The notes under the pieces were generated by a model, which was not told where the DNA came from, ran no database searches, and saw nothing but the letters and a program-made list of their open reading frames with translations. The translations under genes were made by a program, and so were the position numbers. Source: Amycolatopsis sp. DSM 110486 (lineage in GTDB: Bacteria > Actinomycetota > Actinomycetes > Mycobacteriales > Pseudonocardiaceae). From it: DNA of 64,000 nt. Shown here in pieces: positions 1 to 8,624 of this stretch. Position 1 is the stretch's first letter. Each line of letters starts with the position of its first letter. Location: positions 9,479,001 to 9,543,000 of the forward strand of contig NZ_CP080519.1 of assembly GCF_019468465.1 (NCBI RefSeq). The letters run 5' to 3'.

Positions 1-403
1 GGATCGTCGCCTGGCCGCCGCAGGTGATGAGGTTGAGGTCCGGCACGTCGAGCCGCTCCGGCGGAGTCACCGCGGGGCAGGTGAACGGGCCGACGGCCGC
101 GGGCGTCAGGTCGATCGAGCGGATGCCCGCTTCGGCGTAGCGCGGCGCGTGCGCGAGGTGCGCTTTCGCCGACGTCGCCTCGAAAACGAGCTGCGGAAGT
201 TCGGCTTGGCGCAGGAGCCAGTCGACGCCGTCCGCCGAAGTCTCCAGGCCGAGTCGCGCCGCGCGGGCGAGCCCGTCGGACGCCGGGTCGACGCCGACCA
301 TGTACCGCACGTCGATCTTCTCGCTGCGCCGCAGCTTCGCCAGCAGGTCCATGCCGATGTTGCCGGGGCCGACGATCGCGGCCGTCACCTTGCGTTCCGC
401 CAT
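1..403 (-). CDS. Acetaldehyde dehydrogenase (acetylating), 3' end cut by window edge
   Basis: The reverse strand from an ATG at 403 reads as an N-terminal Rossmann domain ([17 protein letters not shown] near residues 8-24), a D-P-A-S-D-G segment after the second strand, and at the edge C-G-G-Q-A-T-I, which carries the catalytic cysteine of the MhpF/BphJ/XylQ family. These enzymes convert acetaldehyde, CoA and NAD+ to acetyl-CoA, usually channelled from a 4-hydroxy-2-oxovalerate aldolase at the end of meta-cleavage of aromatics. Only about 134 of roughly 300 residues lie in the window. It diverges from an IclR regulator only 26 bp away, so the pair probably heads an aromatic-degradation operon that continues to the left. 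The family call is confident; the pathway is inferred. Confidence 0.9.
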   Translation of the reverse strand, partial: MAERKVTAAIVGPGNIGMDLLAKLRRSEKIDVRYMVGVDPASDGLARAARLGLETSADGVDWLLRQAELPQLVFEATSAKAHLAHAPRYAEAGIRSIDLTPAAVGPFTCPAVTPPERLDVPDLNLITCGGQATI

Positions 404-429
404 GTTTTCCGACGGTCCTCGCCGCGGCG

Positions 430-1203
430 GTGCACACTCAACCCGTGCGTACCACTGGACGGAACGGCGGCGAAGGCCTGGTCGCCTCGCGCGTCGCGGC
501 GATCCTGGGTGCCTTCCGCCCGGGCGACGACACCGTCGGCGTGTCGGAGCTGGCGCGGCGGACGGGGCTGGCGAAGACGACCGTGCACCGCCTGACCCGC
601 CACCTCTGCGACACCGGCCTGCTCGAACCCGACGGCACCGCGCTGCGGCTCGGGCTGCGGCTGTTCGAGATCGGCCAGCTCGCGATCCGGCGCCGTGGTC
701 TGGTCGAGGCCGCCCGCCCGTCGCTGGCCGACCTGCGCGAGGCCACGCGCAACACCGTGCACCTCGCCGTGCTGGAGGGCACCGAGGTGGTCTACCTCGA
801 CGTGCTGCGTGGCCCGGACGCCCCCGATGTACCGTCCCGCATCGGCGGCCGCTTCCCGGCCCACGCCACCGGCGTCGGGAAGGCCATCCTCGCGTTCTCG
901 CCGGAACCGTTGGTGGCGCGGGTGATCGACGCCGGTCTCCCCCGCATCAGCCGGCGCACCATCACCGCACCGGGATTGCTGCGCCGCCAGCTCGCGCGCA
1001 TCCACGCCGAGGGCGTGGCGTTCGAACGAGAGGAGTCCGGCGTCGGAGTGGTCTGTGCCGCGAGTCCCCTGCTCGACGCCGCGGGCATGGCGGTCGCGGC
1101 GATCTCCATCACCGGCTGGGCGACCCGGATGCGCACGGAGCGTGTCGCCCCGGCGGTGCGCACGGTCGCGCTCGCGTTGTCCCGTTCGTTTGTCCAGACC
1201 TGA
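430..1203 (+). CDS. IclR-family transcriptional regulator
   Basis: The 257-residue product has an N-terminal winged helix ([18 protein letters not shown], residues about 37-55) followed by the IclR effector domain, recognisable from [16 protein letters not shown] near residue 140 and [15 protein letters not shown] near 200. Length matches the family. It starts with GTG at 430; a second in-frame GTG at 445 is possible. It is divergent from the acetaldehyde dehydrogenase gene, so it probably controls that aromatic/acetaldehyde pathway in response to a small organic acid. The effector cannot be read from the sequence. Confidence 0.9.
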   Translation: MHTQPVRTTGRNGGEGLVASRVAAILGAFRPGDDTVGVSELARRTGLAKTTVHRLTRHLCDTGLLEPDGTALRLGLRLFEIGQLAIRRRGLVEAARPSLADLREATRNTVHLAVLEGTEVVYLDVLRGPDAPDVPSRIGGRFPAHATGVGKAILAFSPEPLVARVIDAGLPRISRRTITAPGLLRRQLARIHAEGVAFEREESGVGVVCAASPLLDAAGMAVAAISITGWATRMRTERVAPAVRTVALALSRSFVQT

Positions 1204-1314
1204 GCAGTCGGAAAAATTCCTGCCGCACAACGGGTTGCGTGAGGGTTAGGCCGTTCGGATGACGTCAGGGGCGGAGGTCTGGTCTCGTGATTCTCCGTAA
1301 CTACGATCGTCCGG

Positions 1315-3153
1315 ATGGCCCAGCAGAGCTGGGGGATCACGTTCCCGGGCCGGTCCCCCACGCCGATCTCCAGGATCCGCCGCGATCCCGTCGCGGCGGC
1401 CGGAACCCGGCTGCTGTCGCTCGATCTCGTGCTCGGTCTGCTCGCCCTCGCCGGTGGTCTGCGCGTGATCTACCTCGCGGCCACCACGCCCGCCCTGCCC
1501 GGAGAAGCCACGACCGTCGCCCGCGCCTACGCGCTCGGCCACCTCACGGCGTACGGCGGTACGACCACGGCCGGCGCCAGCCCGTTCGGGCAGCTGCAGC
1601 TCGCCGGGTACACGATGTTGTCCCACGCCTTCGACCGCGCGGCGACGCCGGTCGCCGCCGTGCGCGAGGCGATGATCGTCGCCACGGTGGTGACGACGGT
1701 GCTGGTGTGGCTGCTCGCCCGCCGGCTCGGCCTTCCGCGCTGGGCGGGCCTGGTCGCCGCCGTGCTGCTCGCCGTGTCGCCGCTGGCGATCGGGCTGCAG
1801 CACGTGGTGGTCGTCGAGCACCTCGCGGTGATGTGGGCACTGGCCGGGCTGTGTCTCGTCGCCGCACCTCTCCGTCCTTCTCACGCCGCCGGCGACCACA
1901 GTGGACCTGCGCGCCACGGCCTTGCCCAGGACCTGCTGGGCGCGGGGTGCCTGCTGGCCGCCGTGCTGACCTCACCACTCACGCTGCTGTTCCTGCCCGC
2001 CGCGGGCTGGCTGCTGCTGCGGCGTTCTCCAGTGCGGGCCGGGCTCGTCGCCGTGGTGGTGAACCTCGGCCTCGGCCTCGCCTTCGGGCCGCTGTCCGCG
2101 TGGTTACGCCCCGCTCTCGCCACCGGCGGCGAGCCGGCCCTGCCCAGGTGGCTGGTTTTCGATCCGGCCCTCACGGCGGTGTCGGCGCTCGCGTTGATCG
2201 CCGGCCTGTTCGTCGCGACGGTGCGCCCGCTCGCGGTGTCCGGCATCTTCGTGGCCGGTCTGCTCGCGGTCCCCGGATTGCCGGCCACCGCCGTGCTGGC
2301 CCTGCTGCTGCCCCTCACTCCGCTGGGCGCGGCCGGAGTGGCGCACGCCGTGGTTTCCGCGCACCACGAACCGGAGCACCGGCGCGCTCCCGCCCGGGCC
2401 GGCGTCGCCGTGGGCGTGGTGGTCCTGACCGCGGCGTTCGCGCTGAGCTGGACGTACGGGTTCACCGCGCTGCGCCCCGGGCCCGCGAGCCCGGACCCGG
2501 CGATCGAGGCCCGCACCTGGTTGCAGGCCAACGCGGAGGGCTCCCGCGTGCTCGTCGACGACGCCACCTGGACCACGCTCGCCGCGGGCGGCTGGCCGAC
2601 CGGGCTGCTCGTCACGACGGCCGACGCGAACCCGCCACCGGACTGGGCTGCCCTCACCCCACGGGCGCTGGCCCAGTCCTCCACAGTGGACTCCCCCGAC
2701 GCGGCCGCGGTGTTCGGCAGCGGCGCGGGACAGGTCACCGTCGCCCGGCTCGGGCCGCCCGTGCTCGTGCCGGACGAGAACGGCGAGAAGACCGCGCGGG
2801 CCCACGCGGGTGCCGCGCTCACCAGGTCCGGACGCGTGAACTGCGTGCCGGAAACACGTGCCGTGCTCGGCCGGGGCGATCTCGATCCCCGGCTGATCTC
2901 GACGCTGGCGGCGTTCGCGTCGCAGCAGCCGGTGCGGGTCGCGGCGTTCCCGCCCGTGCCCGGCGAGGACGCGGCGGGGCAGCCGCGCCGGCAGGTGCTC
3001 GTCACCGGCGCCGACGGCGCGGCCACCCGGTTCTACGCCGGGCAGCGCGCCGTGTTCCGCCCGGCCTCGGTCCTGCGGACGGCCGGCGGCGTGCTCGTCA
3101 CCTACCCGCCGTTCGCCCCGCCCGGCCTGCTCACCTCCTTCACCGCACCCTGA
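1315..3153 (+). CDS. Polytopic membrane protein, ArnT/GT39-like glycosyltransferase fold
   Basis: The 612-residue product has about ten hydrophobic segments in its first 400 residues and a soluble C-terminal third outside the last helix. This is the plan of actinobacterial 'glycosyltransferase family 39' proteins that move lipid-linked sugars at the outer face of the membrane. A short Arg-rich N-terminus precedes the first helix. I see no certain catalytic Asp-Glu pair in the first loop, so activity is uncertain. It is 21 bp upstream of a DUF4397 gene, which overlaps a sortase gene; the three look like one envelope operon. The ATG at 1315 has only a weak ribosome site. The membrane topology is clear; the transferase role is inferred. 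Confidence 0.65.
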   Translation: MAQQSWGITFPGRSPTPISRIRRDPVAAAGTRLLSLDLVLGLLALAGGLRVIYLAATTPALPGEATTVARAYALGHLTAYGGTTTAGASPFGQLQLAGYTMLSHAFDRAATPVAAVREAMIVATVVTTVLVWLLARRLGLPRWAGLVAAVLLAVSPLAIGLQHVVVVEHLAVMWALAGLCLVAAPLRPSHAAGDHSGPARHGLAQDLLGAGCLLAAVLTSPLTLLFLPAAGWLLLRRSPVRAGLVAVVVNLGLGLAFGPLSAWLRPALATGGEPALPRWLVFDPALTAVSALALIAGLFVATVRPLAVSGIFVAGLLAVPGLPATAVLALLLPLTPLGAAGVAHAVVSAHHEPEHRRAPARAGVAVGVVVLTAAFALSWTYGFTALRPGPASPDPAIEARTWLQANAEGSRVLVDDATWTTLAAGGWPTGLLVTTADANPPPDWAALTPRALAQSSTVDSPDAAAVFGSGAGQVTVARLGPPVLVPDENGEKTARAHAGAALTRSGRVNCVPETRAVLGRGDLDPRLISTLAAFASQQPVRVAAFPPVPGEDAAGQPRRQVLVTGADGAATRFYAGQRAVFRPASVLRTAGGVLVTYPPFAPPGLLTSFTAP

Positions 3154-3174
3154 TCCTCCGAAAGGTCCCCTCCG

Positions 3175-4035
3175 ATGCGCTTTCGAACCCTTTTGAGACC
3201 CACCGGTCTCCTCGCGGCCGCCGGGCTGCTGCTGCTCACGACCACTCCCGCCGCGGGAGCGGCCACCGGCCCCGGACCCGGCGTCGGCTGGATCCGCGTC
3301 GGGCACCTGTCGCCGGGTGTACCGCCGGTCGACATCTACTTCGCGCCGTTCGGGCAGCCCGAGAAGGTGGTGATCCGCAAGGCGGGCTACGGCGCCGTCA
3401 CGCCGTACTCGTCGCTTGACCCGGGCCAGTACACGCTCTCGATGCGGCCCGCCGACGCCGCGCCGACGACCGTGCCCGCACTCAGCGCGACGATCTCCGT
3501 GGCACAGCAGACCGCCTACTCGCTGCTGGTGTTCGAGAACGGTCCGGACGGGACGCTGCACGGCGCCCTCGTGACCGACGATCTCACCGCGCCGGGCGCG
3601 GGCAAGGGCCGCGTGCGCGTGGTCGAGGGGTCGGCGACACCCGCGCCGGTGAGCGTCGGCGGGCCGGACGGCATGACGCTCGCCACGAACGCGGCCTACG
3701 GCGACACCACGCCGTACGCCGAAGTGCCGGAGGGCACCGTGCCCCTGCAGCTGACGAGCGGCAGTGTCAAGGCGAACGCCGACGTCCCCGTGGCGGCCGG
3801 TTCGTCGACCACGTTGCTCGTGACGCAGGACAACGGAACGCTGAAGGCGACCCCGATCTCCGACGGCGCCAACCTGCCGAACCCGCCGAAGCTCGGCGTC
3901 GAGACCGGGGGCGGCGGCACGGCGTCCGGCGGCGACCACTCCGAACCGTGGTTCGCGGGCGGCGTCGGGGTGTTCCTGCTCGTACTGGTGCTCACGCCGC
4001 TGGTCCGGCGGATTCGGGAAGGCCGTGCGCGCTGA
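3175..4035 (+). CDS. DUF4397 domain surface protein
   Basis: The 286-residue product has an N-terminal signal peptide (L-L-A-A-A-G-L-L-L-L core, cleavage near A-G-A-A), two DUF4397-like beta repeats (first begins W-I-R-V-G-H-L-S-P-G near residue 41; second R-V-R-V-V-E-G-S near 145), a Gly-rich linker and a C-terminal helix ending in R-R-I-R-E-G-R-A-R. That tail resembles a cell-wall sorting tail without an LPXTG motif. It lies between the membrane protein and a sortase gene whose start overlaps its 3' end by 11 bp. It is probably a membrane-anchored extracellular protein; its ligand is unknown. A well placed ribosome site (GAAAGG) precedes the ATG. Confidence 0.8.
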   Translation: MRFRTLLRPTGLLAAAGLLLLTTTPAAGAATGPGPGVGWIRVGHLSPGVPPVDIYFAPFGQPEKVVIRKAGYGAVTPYSSLDPGQYTLSMRPADAAPTTVPALSATISVAQQTAYSLLVFENGPDGTLHGALVTDDLTAPGAGKGRVRVVEGSATPAPVSVGGPDGMTLATNAAYGDTTPYAEVPEGTVPLQLTSGSVKANADVPVAAGSSTTLLVTQDNGTLKATPISDGANLPNPPKLGVETGGGGTASGGDHSEPWFAGGVGVFLLVLVLTPLVRRIREGRAR

Positions 4036-4636
4036 CCTGATCCGGGTGGGCTGCGCGGTCGCGCTGGTCTGCGCCGCGTGCACGCCCGCACCGTCCACAG
4101 TGGTCTCCGCGACGACGTCCGTCTCCCCTCCGGCGGCAACAGCCACCGAACCGGCCGGCAGCGTCGGGCCGCTGCCTCCCGCGGCGAGCGTGAGCCCGGT
4201 CCGCCTGACGATCCCGGCGATCGGGGTCGACGTGCGCGGGCTGGTCCCGCTCGCCCTCGGCCCGGCGCACGAGCTGCAGGCGCCGGAGAGCTTCGACGAC
4301 ATCGGCTGGTACGCCGCCGGCCCGGCACCTGGTGACCCCGGGCCGGCGGTCATCGCCGCCCACGTGGACTCCCGGTCCGGCCCGGCGCCGTTCTTCCGCC
4401 TGCGCGAGCTTCAGCCCGGAGACGAGGTCCGCGTCGAACGCTCCGACGGCGGCGCCGCCCGCTTCGTCGTCGATGCCGTGCAGCGCTACCCGAAGGACGC
4501 CTTCCCGACCGACGCCGTGTACGGCCCCGCCCCGGGTGCCGCGCTGCGCCTGATCACCTGCGGCGGCGCCTTCGACGCCGCCGCCCGGTCCTATCGCGAC
4601 AACGTGGTGGTCTACGCCTCGACCCGCTGGATCTGA
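4025..4636 (+). CDS. Class E/F-type sortase (transpeptidase-like)
   Basis: The 203-residue product has a short hydrophobic N-terminal anchor, a Pro/Thr/Ala-rich linker (residues about 20-60) and a sortase beta-barrel beginning P-V-R-L-T-I-P-A-I-G-V. The catalytic triad is visible: His113 in A-A-H-V-D-S, Cys179 in I-T-C-G-G and Arg191 in Y-R-D-N-V-V-V-Y-A. Class F sortases usually have this compact form. Overlap with the DUF4397 gene implies translational coupling, and the DUF4397 protein is a candidate partner, although it has no obvious sorting motif. The gene converges on ssuD with a single base between the two stop codons and no terminator hairpin between them. Confidence 0.88.
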   Translation: MRADLIRVGCAVALVCAACTPAPSTVVSATTSVSPPAATATEPAGSVGPLPPAASVSPVRLTIPAIGVDVRGLVPLALGPAHELQAPESFDDIGWYAAGPAPGDPGPAVIAAHVDSRSGPAPFFRLRELQPGDEVRVERSDGGAARFVVDAVQRYPKDAFPTDAVYGPAPGAALRLITCGGAFDAAARSYRDNVVVYASTRWI

Positions 4637-4637
4637 C

Positions 4638-5798
4638 CTACTGGGCCGCCACACTCCGTTGCGCGAGCTCCTCCTCGAACCGCAGCACAGGCTCGTCGGC
4701 CAGCAGACCGCGGCGGGCCAGCGCCGGCCGCACGCCCTCGCCGAACCAGTACGCCTCCTCCAGGTGCGGGTAGCCGGACAGCACGAACTCCGAGACGCCC
4801 ACCGCGTGGTACTCCTCGATGAGGTCGGCGATCTCCTCGTGGCTGCCGACCAGCGCGGTGCCCGCGCCGCCGCGTACGAGGCCGATGCCGGCCCACAGGT
4901 GCGGGTGGATCTCGAGCCCGCGCGCACCCGCGTCGAGGCGGCCGCCGTGCAGCGCGACCATGCGGCGCTGGCCCTCCGACTCGCTGGCGGCGAGCTGGGC
5001 CTGTGCCTGCGCGACCTGCGCGGGGTCGAGAGCGTCGAGCAGGCGCTGCGCTTCGGCCCACGCCTCGGCCGACGTGTCGCGCGCGATGGTGTGCAGGCGG
5101 ACGCCGAACCGGACGGTTCGCCCTTCGGCCGCGGCCAGCGCGCGCACCTTCCCGATCTTCTCCGCGACTTGCGTGGGCGGCTCGCCCCACGTCAGGTAGA
5201 CGTCGGCGTGGCGCGCGGCCACCGGCAGCGCGGCGGGCGACGAGCCGCCGAAGTACAGCGGTGGCACCGGATCGGGCGCGGCCAGCGTCGTCGCACCCGC
5301 GACCTCCAGGTGCTCGCCGGAGAAGTCGAACGGGCGGCCCGACCACACGCCGCGCACGATCGTGAGGAACTCGTCGGTGCGGGCGTAGCGGGCGTCGTGG
5401 TCGTGCCAGTCGCCGAAGCGGCGCTGCTCCACCGCGTCGCCGCCGGTCACGATGTTGAGCAGCACCCTTCCCGACGACAAGCGCTGGAAGGTGCCCGCCA
5501 TCTGCGCCGCCAGCGTCGGCGAGATGACGCCGGGCCGGAACGCGACGAGGAACTTAAGCCGGCGCGTCTCGCGGATCAGCGCGGCCGTGGTGAGCCACGC
5601 GTCCTCGCACCACGTGCCGGTGGGCGTGAGCACGCCCTCGAACCCGAGCTGCTCGGCCGCCCGCGCGATCTGGGCGAGGTAGTCGACATCCGCCGGTCGC
5701 TGCGCGGTTCGGCCCAGGGACTTGTTGGCGTGGAAGCGTTCCACGATCGTGCGACCGTCGCCGCTGGTCGGCAGGAACCAGTGCAGTTTCAGGCTCAT
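4638..5798 (-). CDS. ssuD: FMNH2-dependent alkanesulfonate monooxygenase
   Basis: A 386-residue luciferase-like monooxygenase beginning M-S-L-K-L-H-W-F-L-P-T-S-G-D-G, as SsuD proteins do, with T-P-T-G-T-W-C-E-D-A-W (residues about 63-73), F-R-P-G-V-I-S-P-T-L-A-A-Q-M-A and N-I-V-T-G-G-D blocks. It cleaves C1+ alkanesulfonates to aldehydes and sulfite using reduced FMN. The ATG at 5798 has a GAGGAG ribosome site and overlaps the ssuA stop codon as ATGA, so the two genes are translationally coupled. It is the last gene of ssuC-ssuB-ssuA-ssuD. No FMN reductase (ssuE) lies next to it, so reduced flavin must come from elsewhere. Confidence 0.95.
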   Translation of the reverse strand: MSLKLHWFLPTSGDGRTIVERFHANKSLGRTAQRPADVDYLAQIARAAEQLGFEGVLTPTGTWCEDAWLTTAALIRETRRLKFLVAFRPGVISPTLAAQMAGTFQRLSSGRVLLNIVTGGDAVEQRRFGDWHDHDARYARTDEFLTIVRGVWSGRPFDFSGEHLEVAGATTLAAPDPVPPLYFGGSSPAALPVAARHADVYLTWGEPPTQVAEKIGKVRALAAAEGRTVRFGVRLHTIARDTSAEAWAEAQRLLDALDPAQVAQAQAQLAASESEGQRRMVALHGGRLDAGARGLEIHPHLWAGIGLVRGGAGTALVGSHEEIADLIEEYHAVGVSEFVLSGYPHLEEAYWFGEGVRPALARRGLLADEPVLRFEEELAQRSVAAQ

Positions 5799-6829
5799 CC
5801 GTTGCTCCTCACGGCTTCGATATCGGGCCCGTAGCGGCGGTCGGCGAACGCCGCGAAATCGACCTTGCCGGGCAGGGTGCCGTCTTCGGTGAAGGCGTCG
5901 GCGAGCCGCTGCTCCGACGCGACGACCGAGTCGTCGAGCGGGATCGGCTCGTCGCGCCCGGCGGACACGGCCTTCTGCGCCACGGCGGGCTCCAGGCCTG
6001 TCTCGGCGGCCCACGCCTTCGCCCACGCGTCGCGGTGGGTGTTCGCCCACAGCTGCGCCTTGACCACGCGCTTCACGAAGTCCTGGATGGCGGAGTTGCG
6101 TCCCGGATCGGCGAGTGCGGCGGTGCTCGCGGTCTCGAACGCGAGGCCGTTGGAGCTGCCGCGTCCGTCGGAAAGCACGCGGGCGTGCGCGTCGAGCTGC
6201 GCCTGGGCCGTGTAGGGGTCCCAGATCGCCCACGCGTCCACCTGGTGCTGGGTGAACGCCGCGTATGCCTCCGACGGCTGAAGGAACGACAGCTTCACGT
6301 CCTTCGTGGACATTCCCGCCCGCTTGAGCGTGTTCAGCAGCTGCCCGTGGGCGGAGCTGCCCTTCGACACCGCGATCGTCTTGCCCCGCAAGGAAGCCAC
6401 GTCCTTCAGCTGCGAGTCCGGCGGCACCAGGATGGCCTCGCGCTCGACGTTGCTCTTCGCGACGCTGACCACCGAGATCTTCGCTTTCGCCGCGGCCGCG
6501 AAGAGGGGCGGGGTGTTGCCGACGCGGCCGACGTCGATCGCACCGGCCGAGGCCGCCTCCAGCAGCGGCGGGCCGGAGGTGAACGTGGACCACTCGATGC
6601 GGTATGGCACGTCGGACAGCAGGTTCGCCGCCGTGAGCAGCGACTTCACGCCGCCCTTCTGGTCTCCGACGCGCAGCGTCACCTTCGCCAGGTCGGCCGC
6701 CGAGACGGGGGCGGGCACGGGCGCGGGTCCGGTCGCCGCCCCGGAGGACGAGCAGGCGGTGAGCCCGCCGAGCGCTACGGCCACGGCCAGCGCGAGTGCG
6801 GTTTTGCGGGCGGGGTTACGCAGGTGCAC
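5795..6829 (-). CDS. ssuA: Aliphatic sulfonate-binding lipoprotein
   Basis: A 344-residue solute-binding protein of the SsuA/TauA/NrtA family. It has a lipoprotein signal ending G-L-T-A-C (Cys near residue 26), V-T-L-R-V-G-D-Q-K-G-G at the start of the mature domain, A-G-A-I-D-V-G-R-V-G-N-T-P-P and W-A-I-W-D-P-Y near residue 200. It captures sulfonates outside the membrane for the SsuBC importer. Translation starts with GTG at 6829, inside the end of ssuB (14-bp overlap), and its stop overlaps the ssuD ATG. Tight overlap of all four genes shows one transcript. Confidence 0.94.
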   Translation of the reverse strand: MHLRNPARKTALALAVAVALGGLTACSSSGAATGPAPVPAPVSAADLAKVTLRVGDQKGGVKSLLTAANLLSDVPYRIEWSTFTSGPPLLEAASAGAIDVGRVGNTPPLFAAAAKAKISVVSVAKSNVEREAILVPPDSQLKDVASLRGKTIAVSKGSSAHGQLLNTLKRAGMSTKDVKLSFLQPSEAYAAFTQHQVDAWAIWDPYTAQAQLDAHARVLSDGRGSSNGLAFETASTAALADPGRNSAIQDFVKRVVKAQLWANTHRDAWAKAWAAETGLEPAVAQKAVSAGRDEPIPLDDSVVASEQRLADAFTEDGTLPGKVDFAAFADRRYGPDIEAVRSNG

Positions 6830-7544
6830 CTTCGGTCACTCCCAGGTCGGCCAGCACGCGTGAGCGCACGTCGGCGTGGTCGGTGGCCGTCCTCGGCCGC
6901 GGGTGGCCGAGGACGTGTTCGGAGACGATGCGGCCCTCGTCGAGGACCAGCACGCGGTCGGCGAGCAGCAGTGCCTCGTCGACGTCGTGGGTCACGAGCA
7001 GCACCGCGGGTTCGTGCGTGCGCCACAGCCGTTCGACGAGCCGGTGCATCGCGAGGCGGGTCAGCGCGTCGAGCGCGCCGAACGGTTCGTCGAGCAGCAG
7101 CAGGTCCGGCTCGCGCACGAGCGCGCGGGCGAGCGAAACCCGTTGTGCCTCACCGCCGGACAGCGTCAGCGGCCAGTCGTCCTCGTGCCCGGACAGCCTT
7201 ACTTCTTCCAGTGCCTGCTCGGCGACGCGGCGGTCGCGCGAGCGGTTCTCACCGTCGCGGCGCAGGCCGAGCACGACGTTGCGCCAGACCTTGCGCCACG
7301 GCAGCAGGCGCGGCTGCTGGAACGCGACCGACACGGTGCCCTCGACGCGCGCGGTGCCGTCGATTTCCGTGTCGAGCCCGGCAAGAACGCGCAGCAGCGT
7401 CGACTTGCCCGAGCCGCTGCGGCCGAGCAGCGCGACGAACTCGCCGCGACCGATCTCGAGCTCGAGTCCGTCGAGGACAGTGCGCTCGCCGAACCGTTTC
7501 GTCAGGTCGCGCACCGCGACCACCGGCGTCACGGGACCAGCCAT
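6816..7544 (-). CDS. ssuB: Aliphatic sulfonate ABC transporter ATPase
   Basis: The 242-residue product is a complete ABC ATPase: Walker A G-R-S-G-S-G-K-S-T near residues 41-49, Q-loop in A-F-Q-Q-P-R-L-L-P-W, signature L-S-G-G-E-A-Q-R, Walker B L-L-L-L-D-E-P-F and H-loop V-T-H-D. The P-R-L-L-P-W and D-E-P-F-G-A-L-D-A segments are typical of nitrate/sulfonate/taurine-type ATPases. It overlaps ssuC by 16 bp and ssuA by 14 bp and would energise sulfonate uptake through SsuC. Confidence 0.95.
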   Translation of the reverse strand: MAGPVTPVVAVRDLTKRFGERTVLDGLELEIGRGEFVALLGRSGSGKSTLLRVLAGLDTEIDGTARVEGTVSVAFQQPRLLPWRKVWRNVVLGLRRDGENRSRDRRVAEQALEEVRLSGHEDDWPLTLSGGEAQRVSLARALVREPDLLLLDEPFGALDALTRLAMHRLVERLWRTHEPAVLLVTHDVDEALLLADRVLVLDEGRIVSEHVLGHPRPRTATDHADVRSRVLADLGVTEGAPA

Positions 7545-8362
7545 CGCAGCGCCCTCCGTTCCAGAACCCGCACCAGCGCGTCGGTCGCGAGGCCGAGGAT
7601 CGCGTAGACGATCAGGCCGACCACTACGACATCCGTGCGCAGGAACTCACGGGCGTTGTTGATCAGGTAGCCCAGGCCGGCGTCGGCGTTCACGGTTTCG
7701 CCGACGATCAGCGCCAGCCACGCGAGCCCGAGCGACTGCCGCAGCCCGACCAGCGCCTGCGGCAGCGCGCCGGGCAGGATCACGTGCCACAGCCGTTCGC
7801 CCCGCGTGAATCCCAGTGCGCGCGTGGCTTCGACCAGCCGGGCGTCGGCCGTGCGGATTCCCGAGTGGACATTCAGGTAGAGCGGGAACGCGACCCCGAG
7901 GGCCACGAGCACGATCTTTGTCTCCTCGCCGATCCCGAACCACAGGATGAACAACGGGATCAGTCCGAGGAACGGCAGTGTCCGCAGCATCTGCACGGGC
8001 GGGTCGACCAGCGCCTCGCCCCACCGCGACAGCCCTGCGACGATCCCGAGCAGCACGCCGGCGACGGCGCCGATCGCGAACCCCGCCCCGACCCGGCCGA
8101 GCGAAACGACGAACGCGTTGCCCAGTTCACCGGTGCGGGCGAGGTCGAACGCGCTGGTCAGCACCGTCCACGGGGCGCTGAGCTTCTCAGGCGGCAGCAC
8201 GCCGGTGGAGCTCGCGAGCTGCCACGCGACCACGAGCACGACCGGGCTGATCCAGCGGCGGAGGGAAACTCGGCGCCGGGACGGCCGTTGCGCGGGCCTC
8301 GGCGGCCCGGTGGCTTCGGATTTTCGGGCGCGCGTCAGCACACCCGTGGTGGAAATCGACAC
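7529..8362 (-). CDS. ssuC: Aliphatic sulfonate ABC transporter permease
   Basis: A 277-residue inner-membrane permease with six hydrophobic segments and the conserved EAA-like loop E-A-T-R-A-L-G-F-T-R-G-E-R-L-W-H-V-I-L-P-G near residues 178-198. It belongs to the binding-protein-dependent permease family that includes SsuC and TauC. It is first in the operon; about 46 bp upstream ends a short leader reading frame that probably controls it. The basic, low-complexity N-terminal 35 residues are longer than in E. coli SsuC. The substrate is inferred from the adjacent ssuD. Confidence 0.94.
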   Translation of the reverse strand: MSISTTGVLTRARKSEATGPPRPAQRPSRRRVSLRRWISPVVLVVAWQLASSTGVLPPEKLSAPWTVLTSAFDLARTGELGNAFVVSLGRVGAGFAIGAVAGVLLGIVAGLSRWGEALVDPPVQMLRTLPFLGLIPLFILWFGIGEETKIVLVALGVAFPLYLNVHSGIRTADARLVEATRALGFTRGERLWHVILPGALPQALVGLRQSLGLAWLALIVGETVNADAGLGYLINNAREFLRTDVVVVGLIVYAILGLATDALVRVLERRALRWLVP

Positions 8363-8408
8363 GGATTTCTCCCGGGTACGGGTTTTGCTACAGGGAAAGG
8401 GGAACTGC

Positions 8409-8489
8409 TCAGCGCGGACGGCAGATCGCGCTCGCCTGCTGCCGGAGGTCGACGTGCAGGCGGCTCACGAGCAGCGCGCCGAGGTTCAT
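8409..8489 (-). CDS. Cysteine-type leader peptide (uORF) of the ssu operon
   Basis: A 26-codon reading frame starts with ATG at 8489 and stops 46 bp before ssuC. Its core S-R-L-H-V-D-L (residues 9-15) followed by a single Cys at position 23 matches the short 'putative leader peptide' family found ahead of sulfur-assimilation genes in actinobacteria; the usual form is R-x-H-V-D-L with a Cys near the end. Known members sense cysteine supply by translational attenuation of the downstream gene. That this one regulates ssuC-D is inferred from position, spacing and the operon's function. No other coding call competes for this interval. Confidence 0.75.
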   Translation of the reverse strand: MNLGALLVSRLHVDLRQQASAICRPR

Positions 8490-8624
8490 GCCCCGAGCTT
8501 CACCCGATCCGGCGGACCGCGTCAACAAAGCCCGCGCCGGCTCCCAGGCACTGGAACCGGTGCGGCGCTTGTTCCGCTTGTGGGCGCTCAGAAAGGCACG
8601 GGAGATCCGAGGAGTGGGACGGCG

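Noticed and set aside
385..1230. 281-codon minus-strand frame over the IclR gene
   Set aside because: Low-complexity, Arg/Gly-rich translation antisense to a clear IclR protein.
2104..4353. 749-codon minus-strand frame over the envelope operon
   Set aside because: Antisense shadow; the three plus-strand genes have signal peptides, helices and catalytic motifs.
5799..6593. Upstream extension of ssuD within ssuA
   Set aside because: The frame is open but lies antiparallel in meaning to ssuA's coding frame, and SsuD homology starts at ATG 5798 with a strong ribosome site.
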